A stretch of 64,000 nt of DNA from Chloroflexota bacterium (lineage in GTDB: Bacteria > Chloroflexota > Dehalococcoidia > Lucifugimonadales > Lucifugimonadaceae): NCBI GenBank assembly GCA_013204545.1, contig JABMNN010000097.1:1-64000 (forward strand), given 5' to 3'. Below the pieces are notes generated by a model that worked only from the letters and a program-made list of their open reading frames with translations, had not been told where the DNA came from and did not search any database. Of the stretch, positions 8,425 to 17,070 are shown in pieces (positions within the stretch are counted from its first letter, which is position 1; each line of letters opens with the position of its first letter). A program made the translations under genes and the position numbers.

Positions 8425-9612
8425 ATGAAGATCAAAAGCGTTCGATGCGTGCAGATCAACAAACCTGCACCTCCCATCCGACCCAACACCAAGCCAGGCT
8501 GGAACACCTACGCGATTCGATCGCAGCCGATAGCTCGCTACTCCGAGTACATAAGGGTCGATGGCAACAAGCCGGGGCAGTCTGGAACAGCATGGGTTCA
8601 GATCACTGCTGAAGACGGAACGTTCGGACTCGGCTCATTTGCCCACGGATCTATGGGTGCTTCTGTGGTTGATTATTTGATTGCGCCTCTAATCGAAGGA
8701 AAAGACGTACTTGCGACAGAACTAATTAACGATCAAATCTGGCGAATGAACGAAGGTTTCCAAGGGGGAATTGCAACAGCCGCACAAAGCGGAGTCGATC
8801 TTGCTTTGTGGGACCTCAAAGGCAAGCTATTGGGTCGACCCGTCTACGAACTAATCGGCGGGCCTTCACGCGAACACGTAGAGCTATACGCAACGGGTGA
8901 CGACATCGAATGGATGCGCGAATTAGGCTTCAGTCGGTTCAAAATCAGCAATCCGTTTTTCTACGAGGAGGGCTCTGAAGGACTTTCCAAGCTAGAAGAC
9001 CACATCGCAAGCAAGCGTGAAATCGCCGGTGACGATGCTGAACTCACGTTTAATCCGGTTATGTCGTTTAATGCCGATATCGCTCTCAGGGTCGCCGAGC
9101 GACTCAGGCCTTACAACCTCCGTTGGTTCGAAGAACCGCTGTCACCGTGGGATCTTGAGGGTCACAAAGAACTCAAGCGCGCAATGACATGGACGGCGCT
9201 TGCAACAGGCGAGCACCACTACGGTCGAAAGCAGTTCCAGCAGCTAGTCGCCGCACGTGCGGTCGATATTGTTCAGCCAGATATTGAGTGGGCGGGTGGG
9301 CTTTCTGAAGTCCTCAAAATCTACACGTACGCCGAAGCTGCCGGAATCGAAACGATCACTCACATGGGCGCCAACACGGCTTGGGGCCAGCACTTTGCCT
9401 ACGCCATGCCGGAAACCACGCTCGCCGAGTGGTTCATGGATACAGACGTTGGACAGCCTTTAGCCGACAAACTAATGCCGGGTGTACCGGCACCAGTGGA
9501 TGGCAAGGTAGTGCCTTCTAACGCGCCGGGTTTCGGACTAGAAATCCCCGAAGATTGGATCGTACCGTGGGACTACGCAGACCAGAAACGAGCGGTGTAC
9601 GACGCGCCTTAG
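8425..9612 (+). CDS. Enolase-superfamily sugar-acid dehydratase, rhamnonate dehydratase-like (paralog 2)
   Basis: This is the tandem duplicate of the preceding gene, starting at ATG 8425, one base after its stop, with a GGGGGT site upstream inside it. The ORF track start at 8350 overlaps the upstream gene and is rejected. The two proteins align along their whole length: YATGDDIEWMRELGF, FNPVMSFN, RWFEEPLSPW, ATGEHHYGRKQF, THMGANTAWGQH. As in paralog 1, the first metal ligand is Asn (residue 210) instead of Asp, while both Glu ligands and the barrel-end His are kept. Differences cluster around the substrate-facing loops, so the two may act on different epimers, or work as a heteromer. Neither idea can be tested here. 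Confidence 0.88.
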   Translation: MKIKSVRCVQINKPAPPIRPNTKPGWNTYAIRSQPIARYSEYIRVDGNKPGQSGTAWVQITAEDGTFGLGSFAHGSMGASVVDYLIAPLIEGKDVLATELINDQIWRMNEGFQGGIATAAQSGVDLALWDLKGKLLGRPVYELIGGPSREHVELYATGDDIEWMRELGFSRFKISNPFFYEEGSEGLSKLEDHIASKREIAGDDAELTFNPVMSFNADIALRVAERLRPYNLRWFEEPLSPWDLEGHKELKRAMTWTALATGEHHYGRKQFQQLVAARAVDIVQPDIEWAGGLSEVLKIYTYAEAAGIETITHMGANTAWGQHFAYAMPETTLAEWFMDTDVGQPLADKLMPGVPAPVDGKVVPSNAPGFGLEIPEDWIVPWDYADQKRAVYDAP

Positions 9613-9782
9613 TTGGTGCGGTGTTTATCTCGTCTCGTGAAAACTTGCCGATGAACAGTCATCGAAGAATAATGACTGACAATTTCGTTGATCGGTGCAA
9701 AATCCGTCTCTGCTACTTGAAATAACTCCGTTCTGAACTAAACTCCCGCCAGTCAACACCAGAGCCATGAGTTAGTAACGCC

Positions 9783-10607
9783 ATGAACATCATCGACGCA
9801 CATCCACATATTTACGCTGACGATCGCCAAAAATACCCGACCATCGACGATCCGTGGAATCCCGGTGAGCCGGCAACTGCTGAAGATCTGAAGTCGAAGA
9901 TGAACGAGGCGGGCGTTGCCAAAGCCGTTTTCATCCAGACCAGCACGTTCTACGGCCACGACAATCGCTACGTGATGGATTCGACACGCCAATACTCTGA
10001 ATGGGCGACTGGAGTCGTAACTCTGAGCCCCGACGATCCGCAGCATCTCGAAGTTCTCGAAGACGCAGTCCAAAACTACTCGGTTCGCGGCCTGCGAGGC
10101 ACTAACGACCGAAACGGCAAGATCAGTTCGGTAAATGTAAAACGGCTTTGGTCGAAAGCACGTGATCTCGGCATCGTCGTGAATTGCATGGTCATGGATG
10201 ATCTTGACCGAGTTCCAGAAATCGAAGGATTAGCACGTGAACTAGACGATCTGAACATCGTGATAGACCACTGCTTTATGCTCAACACAGTTCGCAAAAC
10301 CGAAGATTCGCTGCAGGCACTTGAACGTCTCACAAAACTCCCTAACGTGCACGCCAAACTCACCAGCGGTACGCACGGTTCGGCGCGTGTCTATCCGCAT
10401 GAAGATATGCATGCCCCGCTGAAACGAGTGATCGAGGCGTTCACACCGCAACGATGCGTGTGGGGATCGAACTTTCCGAATGCCCTGTGGTCGAAAGGCA
10501 CCAGTTACGCTCAAAATTTGGCGCTTTTCACTAGTGAAATCGGACTTTCGATTTCCGACCGAGAGGCGATCTTGGGCGGAACCGCCGAACGACTCTGGTT
10601 CTCGTAA
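9783..10607 (+). CDS. Amidohydrolase-2 family hydrolase, probable sugar lactonase
   Basis: This is a 274-residue TIM-barrel metal hydrolase of the amidohydrolase-2 group. Features are IDAHPHIY at the N-terminus (the HxH metal site), VIDHCFML with the strand-6 His, and WGSNFPNALW near residue 230, where the usual strand-8 Asp is replaced by Asn. Relatives in sugar-acid clusters are L-fucono- and L-rhamnono-lactonases, which open lactones to supply the aldonate for a dehydratase. Its place directly after two dehydratases supports that reading. Other members are decarboxylases or dicarboxylate lactonases, so the substrate stays open. The ATG start has only a weak ribosome binding site. Confidence 0.75.
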   Translation: MNIIDAHPHIYADDRQKYPTIDDPWNPGEPATAEDLKSKMNEAGVAKAVFIQTSTFYGHDNRYVMDSTRQYSEWATGVVTLSPDDPQHLEVLEDAVQNYSVRGLRGTNDRNGKISSVNVKRLWSKARDLGIVVNCMVMDDLDRVPEIEGLARELDDLNIVIDHCFMLNTVRKTEDSLQALERLTKLPNVHAKLTSGTHGSARVYPHEDMHAPLKRVIEAFTPQRCVWGSNFPNALWSKGTSYAQNLALFTSEIGLSISDREAILGGTAERLWFS

Positions 10608-10662
10608 TCGCAATTCCGCATCACCGACCGCCATTAGCGCCAAGTAAACTTTGACGCCACAC

Positions 10663-12018
10663 ATGACTACGACCCAACCTCAGCAACGCCCTATATTCAA
10701 GCGCCCTCTTGCCATTCACGTAATGGCAAAACCCAGCGGTGCTATTTGCAATATCGACTGTACATACTGCTTCTATCTTGAAAAAGAGAAGCTGTACCCA
10801 GATAAAGCACGTGGTTCTTGGAAGATGGGGGATACCGAGCTTGAGGCGTACGTAAAGCAGTACATCGAAGCGAACGATATTCCAGTTGTGAATTTCGCCT
10901 GGCAGGGCGGTGAACCGACGCTTCTAGGAATCGATTTCTATCGCAAAGCCGTTGAACTTCAAAAGCAGTACGCTGGTCGAAAGCAGATCACGAACGCATT
11001 TCAAACGAACGCAATTCTCATCGACGACGAATGGGGTGAGTTTCTCGCCGAGAATAAATTCTTAGTCGGTGTTTCTATCGACGGACCTGAAAGTATTCAC
11101 AATCGATACCGTGTGGGTCGAGGCGGCGAACCGACCTGGCACAAAGTGATGGCTGGGATCGAGGTGCTGAAGAAGCACAAGGTCGAATTTAATACCCTGA
11201 CTGTGTTGCACAAGCACAACGCCGATCACCCGAAAGAGCTTTACGAATTCCTAACTCGAGAAGTCGGCAGCCACTTCTTACAGTTCATTCCTATCGTAGA
11301 GCGAGTTGCCGATAAGCTTCCTGCCCACTTCCTGCAACTCGTAGGACCAGAATTCCGTGATGGTGCGACCGTTACCGAGTGGTCGGTCGGATCTGAACAG
11401 TACGGTAATTTCTTGAATGGCATTTTTGATCAATGGGTTCGAAAAGATATCGGCCAATACTTCATTCAGGTTTTCGACACGACTCTAGCCGGATGGATGA
11501 ATCAAAACCCCGGCCTGTGTATTTTCGCTGAGACGTGTGGCGACGCCATGATCATCGAGCACAACGGCGATGTTTACTCGTGCGACCACTTCGTTTACCC
11601 CGAGTACAACCTCGGCAACGTCGCCGACACGACCATCCGAGAAATGGCAGAAAGTCCTGAGCAGCGAAAGTTTGGAACCGATAAGCGAGACACCCTTCCT
11701 GACTACTGCCGAAGCTGTGAATTCAAACAAGTCTGCAATGGCGGTTGCCCGAAACAGCGGTTCATCAAGACGCCAGACGGCGAAGATGGTCTGAACTACT
11801 TGTGCGCCGGTTACAAGAAATTTTTCGGGCACACACGGCCGTATATGAACGCCATGGCCAGCGAGCTGCGCAGTGGTCAGCCAGCGTCAAACATAATGGC
11901 AAAAGCAGGAGCTATTCCTGCGATGTCAGACGATCCCTATGCAGGAGTAGGTCGAAACGACATGTGCCCCTGTGACTCCGGCAAAAAGTTCAAACGCTGC
12001 CACGGAGCGAATCGTTAA
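10663..12018 (+). CDS. Anaerobic sulfatase maturase-like radical SAM/SPASM protein with C-terminal SEC-C motif
   Basis: The radical SAM cluster motif CNIDCTYC lies at residues 29-36 after KPSGAI, as in anaerobic sulfatase-maturing enzymes that oxidise a sulfatase Cys or Ser to formylglycine. The SPASM auxiliary cysteines follow: CIFAETCGD, YSCDHFV and DYCRSCEFKQVCNGGCP. The last 25 residues carry an added zinc motif, CPCDSGKKFKRCHG (SEC-C). ATG 10663 is chosen over the TTG at 10651. No ribosome binding site is present, but TAAACT sits 12 bases upstream, so the message could be nearly leaderless. No sulfatase gene occurs in the window. A sulfatase or other peptide target elsewhere in the genome is expected. 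Confidence 0.85.
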   Translation: MTTTQPQQRPIFKRPLAIHVMAKPSGAICNIDCTYCFYLEKEKLYPDKARGSWKMGDTELEAYVKQYIEANDIPVVNFAWQGGEPTLLGIDFYRKAVELQKQYAGRKQITNAFQTNAILIDDEWGEFLAENKFLVGVSIDGPESIHNRYRVGRGGEPTWHKVMAGIEVLKKHKVEFNTLTVLHKHNADHPKELYEFLTREVGSHFLQFIPIVERVADKLPAHFLQLVGPEFRDGATVTEWSVGSEQYGNFLNGIFDQWVRKDIGQYFIQVFDTTLAGWMNQNPGLCIFAETCGDAMIIEHNGDVYSCDHFVYPEYNLGNVADTTIREMAESPEQRKFGTDKRDTLPDYCRSCEFKQVCNGGCPKQRFIKTPDGEDGLNYLCAGYKKFFGHTRPYMNAMASELRSGQPASNIMAKAGAIPAMSDDPYAGVGRNDMCPCDSGKKFKRCHGANR

Positions 12019-12116
12019 TTCAAAGCCTTAACCCCAAGGTCGCCTAGCAGGTTAGAATTCCACGGGTTAATTCAAATTGCCCGATTACTATTCATCACTT
12101 TTGGGAAGCAACTCCA

Positions 12117-12872
12117 ATGGAACTCAGAACCAACCGCGCCAAGCAGAAACTAGCTAAAGGCGAAATCGTAACAATCGTCAGCGGAATTACACACCCAGAT
12201 GATATCGATGCGGTTGGCCCAATCGGTTTCGATGGAATCTGGCTCGAAGGAGAGCACGGTGCAACCGAAGCCGCCGAGCTCGGAAACCTGACTAGAGCGT
12301 GTGATATATGGGGCATGACTTCGGTCGCTCGAATCAACCTGAACGAACAGGGGCTCATCTACCGAACGCTCGATCGTGGAGCCCAAGCAATCGTAGTTCC
12401 GCACGTGAACAACGCTGCCGAAGCACGAAATGTTGTCGAAGGTGGCAAGTTCACTCCTAAAGGCAAGCGAGGAATGTTCACCAGTCGACAGGGGCTCGGC
12501 GTCGATAACTACCTCCACAAAGCCAACGACGAAACAATGCTCATTGTTCTGATCGAAGACATCATTGCGTGGGAGAACCTCGACGAGATCATTGCTGTCG
12601 ACGATATCGACGTGTTCTTTGTCGCTCCTTCCGATTTCGCAGCTTCAATGGGTCACATGGGCGACCTGCAGCATCCTGATGTAGTCGCGAAAATCAATGA
12701 CGCTCTCTCTCGAATCGTCGCCGCGGGACGAAACGCAGGTGCTCTTGCGACAAACGAAAACGTTGCAGCTTACGTAAAATTGGGCGTCAGGTTCTTCATG
12801 ACAGGAGCCGGACCATGGATCACAAGCGGCTTCAATCAGTTCGTTGCCAACGCAAACGCTGCAAAAAAGTAG
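12117..12872 (+). CDS. HpcH/HpaI family aldolase (2-keto-3-deoxy-sugar acid aldolase-like)
   Basis: These class II aldolases split 2-keto-3-deoxy acids into pyruvate and an aldehyde. The 251-residue protein shows the family landmarks: WLEGEHGATE with the His of the active site, VARIN with the pyruvate-binding Arg, RGAQAIVVPHVNNAAEA, the metal Glu in VLIEDIIAWEN and the metal Asp in APSDFAASMGH. It follows the dehydratases and lactonase on the same strand, so cleavage of the 2-keto-3-deoxy product is the natural assignment. 4-hydroxy-2-oxoheptanedioate-type substrates cannot be excluded. ATG start with a weak GGGAAG site. Confidence 0.85.
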   Translation: MELRTNRAKQKLAKGEIVTIVSGITHPDDIDAVGPIGFDGIWLEGEHGATEAAELGNLTRACDIWGMTSVARINLNEQGLIYRTLDRGAQAIVVPHVNNAAEARNVVEGGKFTPKGKRGMFTSRQGLGVDNYLHKANDETMLIVLIEDIIAWENLDEIIAVDDIDVFFVAPSDFAASMGHMGDLQHPDVVAKINDALSRIVAAGRNAGALATNENVAAYVKLGVRFFMTGAGPWITSGFNQFVANANAAKK

Positions 12873-12962
12873 AATATTAGTAGTTACTCAGCGGTAATCG
12901 CGGCGAGCGGCCATAAGCTATGTCAGAGCTCAGACCAAAACCAAGAAACGAGAATCTTCGAA

Positions 12963-13988
12963 TTGAAAAGTGTGATGCCCAAACGGATGCTGGTTGTGGC
13001 GGGAATGCTCGCTCTGATAGTTCTGAGCGCGTGCCAAGCAGCTGGAAAGAATCCTGAAAACATAGCAATTCCGGTAATTCCACCAACCGTTGACATTTCC
13101 TTGTGCCAAAACGAATTCTATCCAGTGGGATCACCGGTTTTTGAAGATGTTTCACACGATCAACTCTTCGGATCCGCGGATGAGATCAAAATTCTTGACC
13201 TTGTGGTCGGTGAGGGTGATTCACCCAACATCGAAGACAAAGTAACCGTGAAATACACTGGCTGGCTCGATGGAGGTTGTGTTTTTGACTCTACCTACGC
13301 ACGTGGTGAAGATGCCAATCTTTTGCTTGTCACTCTGATTCCAGGGTGGCGACAGGCGATGGCCACGATGAAGCCCGGCGGTGTTCGCCGAGTCGAAATT
13401 CCGGCGCCCCTTGCCTACAAAGAGCTTGGTTCGCCCCCTGTTATTCCAGCAAACGCCACTTTGACCTTTCAGATTGAACTTGTAGACGTCTTAACACCCA
13501 GACAGGCCATTGCAACTGCTACTGCTATAGCAGCCAATGCCACAGCGACTCCAGTCCCTACAGCAACGCCCGAAGGAGGGCCAATAGTGTCTTGTGACAA
13601 CCCTGGTTACCCAGAATCTGCTCCACAATACGATGCTGTAACTGACGACCAGTACTCTGCCGAGCCATCTGGCATTCGTGTATTCGACTTGAAGGTCGGC
13701 GACGGCGGCACTGTTGACCCAAGCAACACGGTCGACGTGCACTACACCGGCTGGCTTGTTGCTGACGGATGTGTATTCGACTCTTCGTACTCACGTGGGG
13801 CGTCAGTTTCGTTCCCTGTTGGCGGCGTAATCCCTGGATTCCGTAACGCTATTCTCGGCATGAACGTTGGCGGACAGCGACGTGTATACATTCCAGCAGA
13901 TCAGGGCTACGGAGCTCAGGGCGCTGGCGGGGCAATTCCACCAAACGCCGATCTCGTATTCGACATCGTTCTCGACAGCGTTCGATAG
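12963..13988 (+). CDS. Lipoprotein with two FKBP-type peptidyl-prolyl isomerase domains
   Basis: A lipoprotein signal ends at LIVLSAC near residue 24, so the protein should be membrane-anchored outside the cytoplasm and help proline isomerisation during folding of exported proteins. Two FKBP domains follow (about 75-175 and 225-341), joined by an Ala/Thr/Pro-rich linker (ATATPVPTATPEGG). Domain 2 keeps the usual core: VHYTGWL, CVFDSSYSRG, VIPGFRNAILGM and GYGAQGAGGAIPPNADLVFDI. Domain 1 keeps VKYTGWL and FDSTYARG but has a shortened, altered loop (PLAYKELGSPPVIPAN), so it may be less active. Each domain has paired cysteines. TTG 12963, GTG 12972 and ATG 12975 are all possible starts. A strong terminator follows. 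Confidence 0.9.
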   Translation: MKSVMPKRMLVVAGMLALIVLSACQAAGKNPENIAIPVIPPTVDISLCQNEFYPVGSPVFEDVSHDQLFGSADEIKILDLVVGEGDSPNIEDKVTVKYTGWLDGGCVFDSTYARGEDANLLLVTLIPGWRQAMATMKPGGVRRVEIPAPLAYKELGSPPVIPANATLTFQIELVDVLTPRQAIATATAIAANATATPVPTATPEGGPIVSCDNPGYPESAPQYDAVTDDQYSAEPSGIRVFDLKVGDGGTVDPSNTVDVHYTGWLVADGCVFDSSYSRGASVSFPVGGVIPGFRNAILGMNVGGQRRVYIPADQGYGAQGAGGAIPPNADLVFDIVLDSVR

Positions 13989-14009
13989 GTCTAACACGAC
14001 CGATAACAA

Positions 14010-14044
14010 CGAAAAGCCCTCTCCTGATTGGAGAGGGCTTTTCG
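14010..14044 (+). terminator. Rho-independent terminator after FKBP lipoprotein gene
   Basis: A 15 bp perfect stem (CGAAAAGCCCTCTCC with its complement) closes a 5-base loop, TGATT. The descending arm contains the T-run. It separates the FKBP gene from the next dehydratase gene. Confidence 0.88.
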
Positions 14045-14163
14045 CGTCCAATAAGAACACGATCCACTTCTTTAGTTTTCGGCCCCTCTTCCTTACGGAG
14101 GAGGCTATTGGGTAGACTACAGTTGTGACCAAGTCACGCTAGTGGCGCCCGGAGTAATGACGC

Positions 14164-15387
14164 ATGAAAATCACCAAAGTTGAAACTATCCACGTCGACG
14201 AGTTCTGGCAGATGTGCTGGGTTCGTGTACACACTGATTCGGGCGAGATCGGACTTGGTGAAACGTGGTATTTGCCCAAATCGGTAGCAGCGGTAGTTCA
14301 CGAAATATTTGGCCCAACACTGATAGGTCGAGACCCCATGGATCGCGAAGGCATCTGGGACGAACTATTCAAGCTCTCCGGGATTTTCACGTACTCAGGA
14401 GCCGAACTACGAGCGTTATCGGCAATCGACATCGCACTCTGGGACGTCGTGGGCCAAGCACTCGATCAGCCGATCTACAACCTGTTGGGTGGTAAATCTC
14501 GCGACAAAATACGCATCTACAACACAATCGGCAGTTATGGCGACTGGCAGGACAACGAGTTCGAGCAGCGCGACCCCGTGGGATTTCTTCAAAGCCTGAT
14601 CGACGAAGGAATTACCGCCGCAAAGGCGTACTACATGGCTCCCTACGCCGCCGAATCGGGCGGAAATTTCGTTTCAGCAAAGCAGATCAAAGAAGGACTC
14701 GCCCCCCTCGCTAAGCAACGCAAGGCATTGGGCGATCAGATCGAAATCGCCCATGACGGTGGTGGACAGTGGGCGTTGGCTCCAGCAATTCGCATCACGC
14801 AAGCGATGGACGAGTACGACCTGATGTGGCAGGAAGAGATGATTCATCCTGTGAACGTCGAGACGCATCTAAAACTTGCACAGGAAACGAAAACACCAAT
14901 CTGCGCTGCCGAACGACTCATGACTCGATACGAATTCCGTGAATACATCGAAAAAGGTGCAGCCGAAATCGTGATGCCTGATCTGATATGGACTGGCGGA
15001 ATTTCGGAGACGAAGAAGATCGCAACGATGGCCGATACCTATCAGACTCCAATCGCTCCACATGACTGGACGGGTCCGATCAACGTATTCGCCTGCGCTC
15101 ACATCTCGATGAACGTCCCGAACGTGATGATTCAGGAAACCAATCGTGCCTACTACCGGGGTTGGTACGACAAGTTCATTGAGCCGAATATCGTGATCAA
15201 GGACGGCTATTTACTTGCGCCCGAAGGACCCGGTCTGGGAACACGCCTGAAGGCCGACGTCTTCAACCGCTCCGACATTCACGTAGAAGAAACCACCGAG
15301 GCCCGAGTATGGGAGCCGGTCGGATTCAATGACCCCGGCCAAAAAGTAGCCAACTTCTTCTCGCCAAACGTGCCTGAAGGTAACTGA
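14164..15387 (+). CDS. Enolase-superfamily sugar-acid dehydratase (galactonate/mannonate dehydratase-like)
   Basis: This 407-residue member of the mandelate racemase subgroup has an intact active site. Metal ligands are Asp in IAHDGGGQW, Glu in MWQEEMIHP and Glu in CAAERLMTRYEF. The general-base His is in IAPHDWTGP, and the strand-2 Lys region reads AAKAYYMAP. The capping domain starts MKITKVETIHVDEF and has the specificity loop WYLPKSV. It dehydrates an aldonate to a 2-keto-3-deoxy acid; which sugar is unknown. It differs strongly from the tandem pair at 7254-9612, which lacks the first Asp ligand. ATG start with GGAG nine bases upstream. The sugar kinase follows on the same strand. Confidence 0.88.
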   Translation: MKITKVETIHVDEFWQMCWVRVHTDSGEIGLGETWYLPKSVAAVVHEIFGPTLIGRDPMDREGIWDELFKLSGIFTYSGAELRALSAIDIALWDVVGQALDQPIYNLLGGKSRDKIRIYNTIGSYGDWQDNEFEQRDPVGFLQSLIDEGITAAKAYYMAPYAAESGGNFVSAKQIKEGLAPLAKQRKALGDQIEIAHDGGGQWALAPAIRITQAMDEYDLMWQEEMIHPVNVETHLKLAQETKTPICAAERLMTRYEFREYIEKGAAEIVMPDLIWTGGISETKKIATMADTYQTPIAPHDWTGPINVFACAHISMNVPNVMIQETNRAYYRGWYDKFIEPNIVIKDGYLLAPEGPGLGTRLKADVFNRSDIHVEETTEARVWEPVGFNDPGQKVANFFSPNVPEGN

Positions 15388-15497
15388 TAGTGATCCAAAA
15401 GCTCACAACAATCGCCCTCGCGCTTATAGGCTTCACCAAAACAGTCGCCTGCACCTTCTCACGCTCAATTAAGTAGCCACCCGCTCGATATCGCAGA

Positions 15498-16961
15498 ATG
15501 CCCACTCACTACCTCTCCATCGATGTCGGCTCGACCTCGGTTACTGCCGTGATTATCGATATCGAGTCGAAGTCGGTTGTAGGATCGTCAACGATTGCCA
15601 ACACAGCCGAAACCACCTCAGCCCAAGACAAGAAGATCGGCCGGTCTGAGTGGGATCTTGAGCGCATGGCCGATCTTGCTATCGGCAACGCCGCAAGCCT
15701 CATCGAACGCACAAAAGCGCAGCCAACCGCAATCGGAATCACCGGTCAGCAACAAGGGTTGCAACTGCTCGATAGCGATCTCAACACAGTAGGCAGCTTC
15801 ATTTCGTGGCAGGATCAGCGGTCGAAAGATCTTCTCTCTGGCGAACTCCGCACCTATCTCGACGTTATGGGCGAACTAGGCGGTGCTGTGACAGAAGAAA
15901 ACGGACTTCCGGCGTTTGAAAACACAGGATGTCCGATTGTTACCGGCTACACGGCTCCCAATCTCTACTGGCTCAAAGCCAACGATGAACTCCCATCGAA
16001 TGTCGCTAATATTCACGGAACAACCGCTCCTGAATTCGTCGTAGCGCGACTAACGGACACCCGACCCGTCAGTGACCCGACTGACGCCGTGAGTTGGGGT
16101 GTTTACGACCTAAACAAGATGGGTTGGAATTACGACCTCATCGACTCGCTTGGCCTAAGCCGCTCTCTGTTTTCTAACCTCGCCGAATCTTGCACCCCTG
16201 CAGGTCAACTAACCGAAGCCAAAGCAAGCAAACTCGGCATCAAAGCGGGGATTCCAGTTTCCGTAGCTTCGGGTGATCACCAATGCAGCTTCGCCGGAAC
16301 GGTAGCCGACTACGAAAACACAGTAGCTATCAACATCGGCACAGGGGGGCAAGCATCGGTCTACGTCGAAAATCCTACCCCCCGTGGATGGCTCGAACTT
16401 CGACCATTTATTCAAAGCGGATACCTGCTTGCTGGCGTAGGCGTAGTCGGCGGTCGCACTTTCCGCACTCTGAGAGATTTCTTCAACAACGCCAGCCGAG
16501 TAATCGCCGGGTACGAACTAGATCCAGACGTGCTGTACGAAAAATTGGTTGAACTTGCTGCCGTAGTTCCTGCCGGTGCTGAGGGTGTCGTGGTCGATCC
16601 GTTATTCACAGGATCCCGTAGCAACCCTCGAGCGAAAGCAGCGATACGGGAACTCACTCCCGGTACATTCACGCCCGGACACATTGCACGTGCGCTCTTT
16701 GAGGCTATGGCGGCCCAGCTTGCCGATTCGTATCGCGAGGCGGCGAAACTTGGAGCAGGCGAACGTTCGATGCTCGTCGGTTCCGGAAACGGCCTCAAAC
16801 TAAACCCGGTTCTCAGAGAATCACTCGAATCCGAACTTGGTATGTCGCTCCAGCTTGGTCGACACAACGAAGAGGCGGCAATCGGAGCCGCGCTATGTGC
16901 AGCCGTCGCCGACGGCTCGTTTAATTCGATAGCCGATGCCAGCGCTGCGTTCACTGGGTAG
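15498..16961 (+). CDS. FGGY-family carbohydrate kinase
   Basis: The 487-residue protein has the two actin-like ATPase domains of the FGGY family. YLSIDVGSTSVTAVI is the phosphate-1 motif, GITGQQQGLQLLD and the SWQDQR segment form the sugar site, ASGDHQCSFAG contains the catalytic Asp region, and AINIGTGGQASVY is the phosphate-2 motif. VGSGNGLKLNPVLRE forms the adenosine site near the C-terminus. Family members phosphorylate xylulose, sedoheptulose, glycerol, fuculose, rhamnulose and others. The D-H-Q-C-S pattern is suggestive of the sedoheptulokinase branch, but I would not name the substrate. Sitting after an aldonate dehydratase, it probably phosphorylates a ketose or keto acid from the same pathway. 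No clear ribosome binding site precedes the ATG. Confidence 0.85.
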   Translation: MPTHYLSIDVGSTSVTAVIIDIESKSVVGSSTIANTAETTSAQDKKIGRSEWDLERMADLAIGNAASLIERTKAQPTAIGITGQQQGLQLLDSDLNTVGSFISWQDQRSKDLLSGELRTYLDVMGELGGAVTEENGLPAFENTGCPIVTGYTAPNLYWLKANDELPSNVANIHGTTAPEFVVARLTDTRPVSDPTDAVSWGVYDLNKMGWNYDLIDSLGLSRSLFSNLAESCTPAGQLTEAKASKLGIKAGIPVSVASGDHQCSFAGTVADYENTVAINIGTGGQASVYVENPTPRGWLELRPFIQSGYLLAGVGVVGGRTFRTLRDFFNNASRVIAGYELDPDVLYEKLVELAAVVPAGAEGVVVDPLFTGSRSNPRAKAAIRELTPGTFTPGHIARALFEAMAAQLADSYREAAKLGAGERSMLVGSGNGLKLNPVLRESLESELGMSLQLGRHNEEAAIGAALCAAVADGSFNSIADASAAFTG

Positions 16962-17070
16962 AGACCGCACGCCGCGCTAAATTACGGCATGAATGGTTCG
17001 ATATGGTGATCTGAACCACCAGCAACAAGACTCAGCTAACGTCAATCCTGTCTCAAAAAACGTAGCCTCT

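Noticed and set aside
15390-15476. GTG-started 28-residue ORF (VIQKLTTIALALIG...) just after the dehydratase
   Set aside because: No ribosome binding site and too short to support as a gene.
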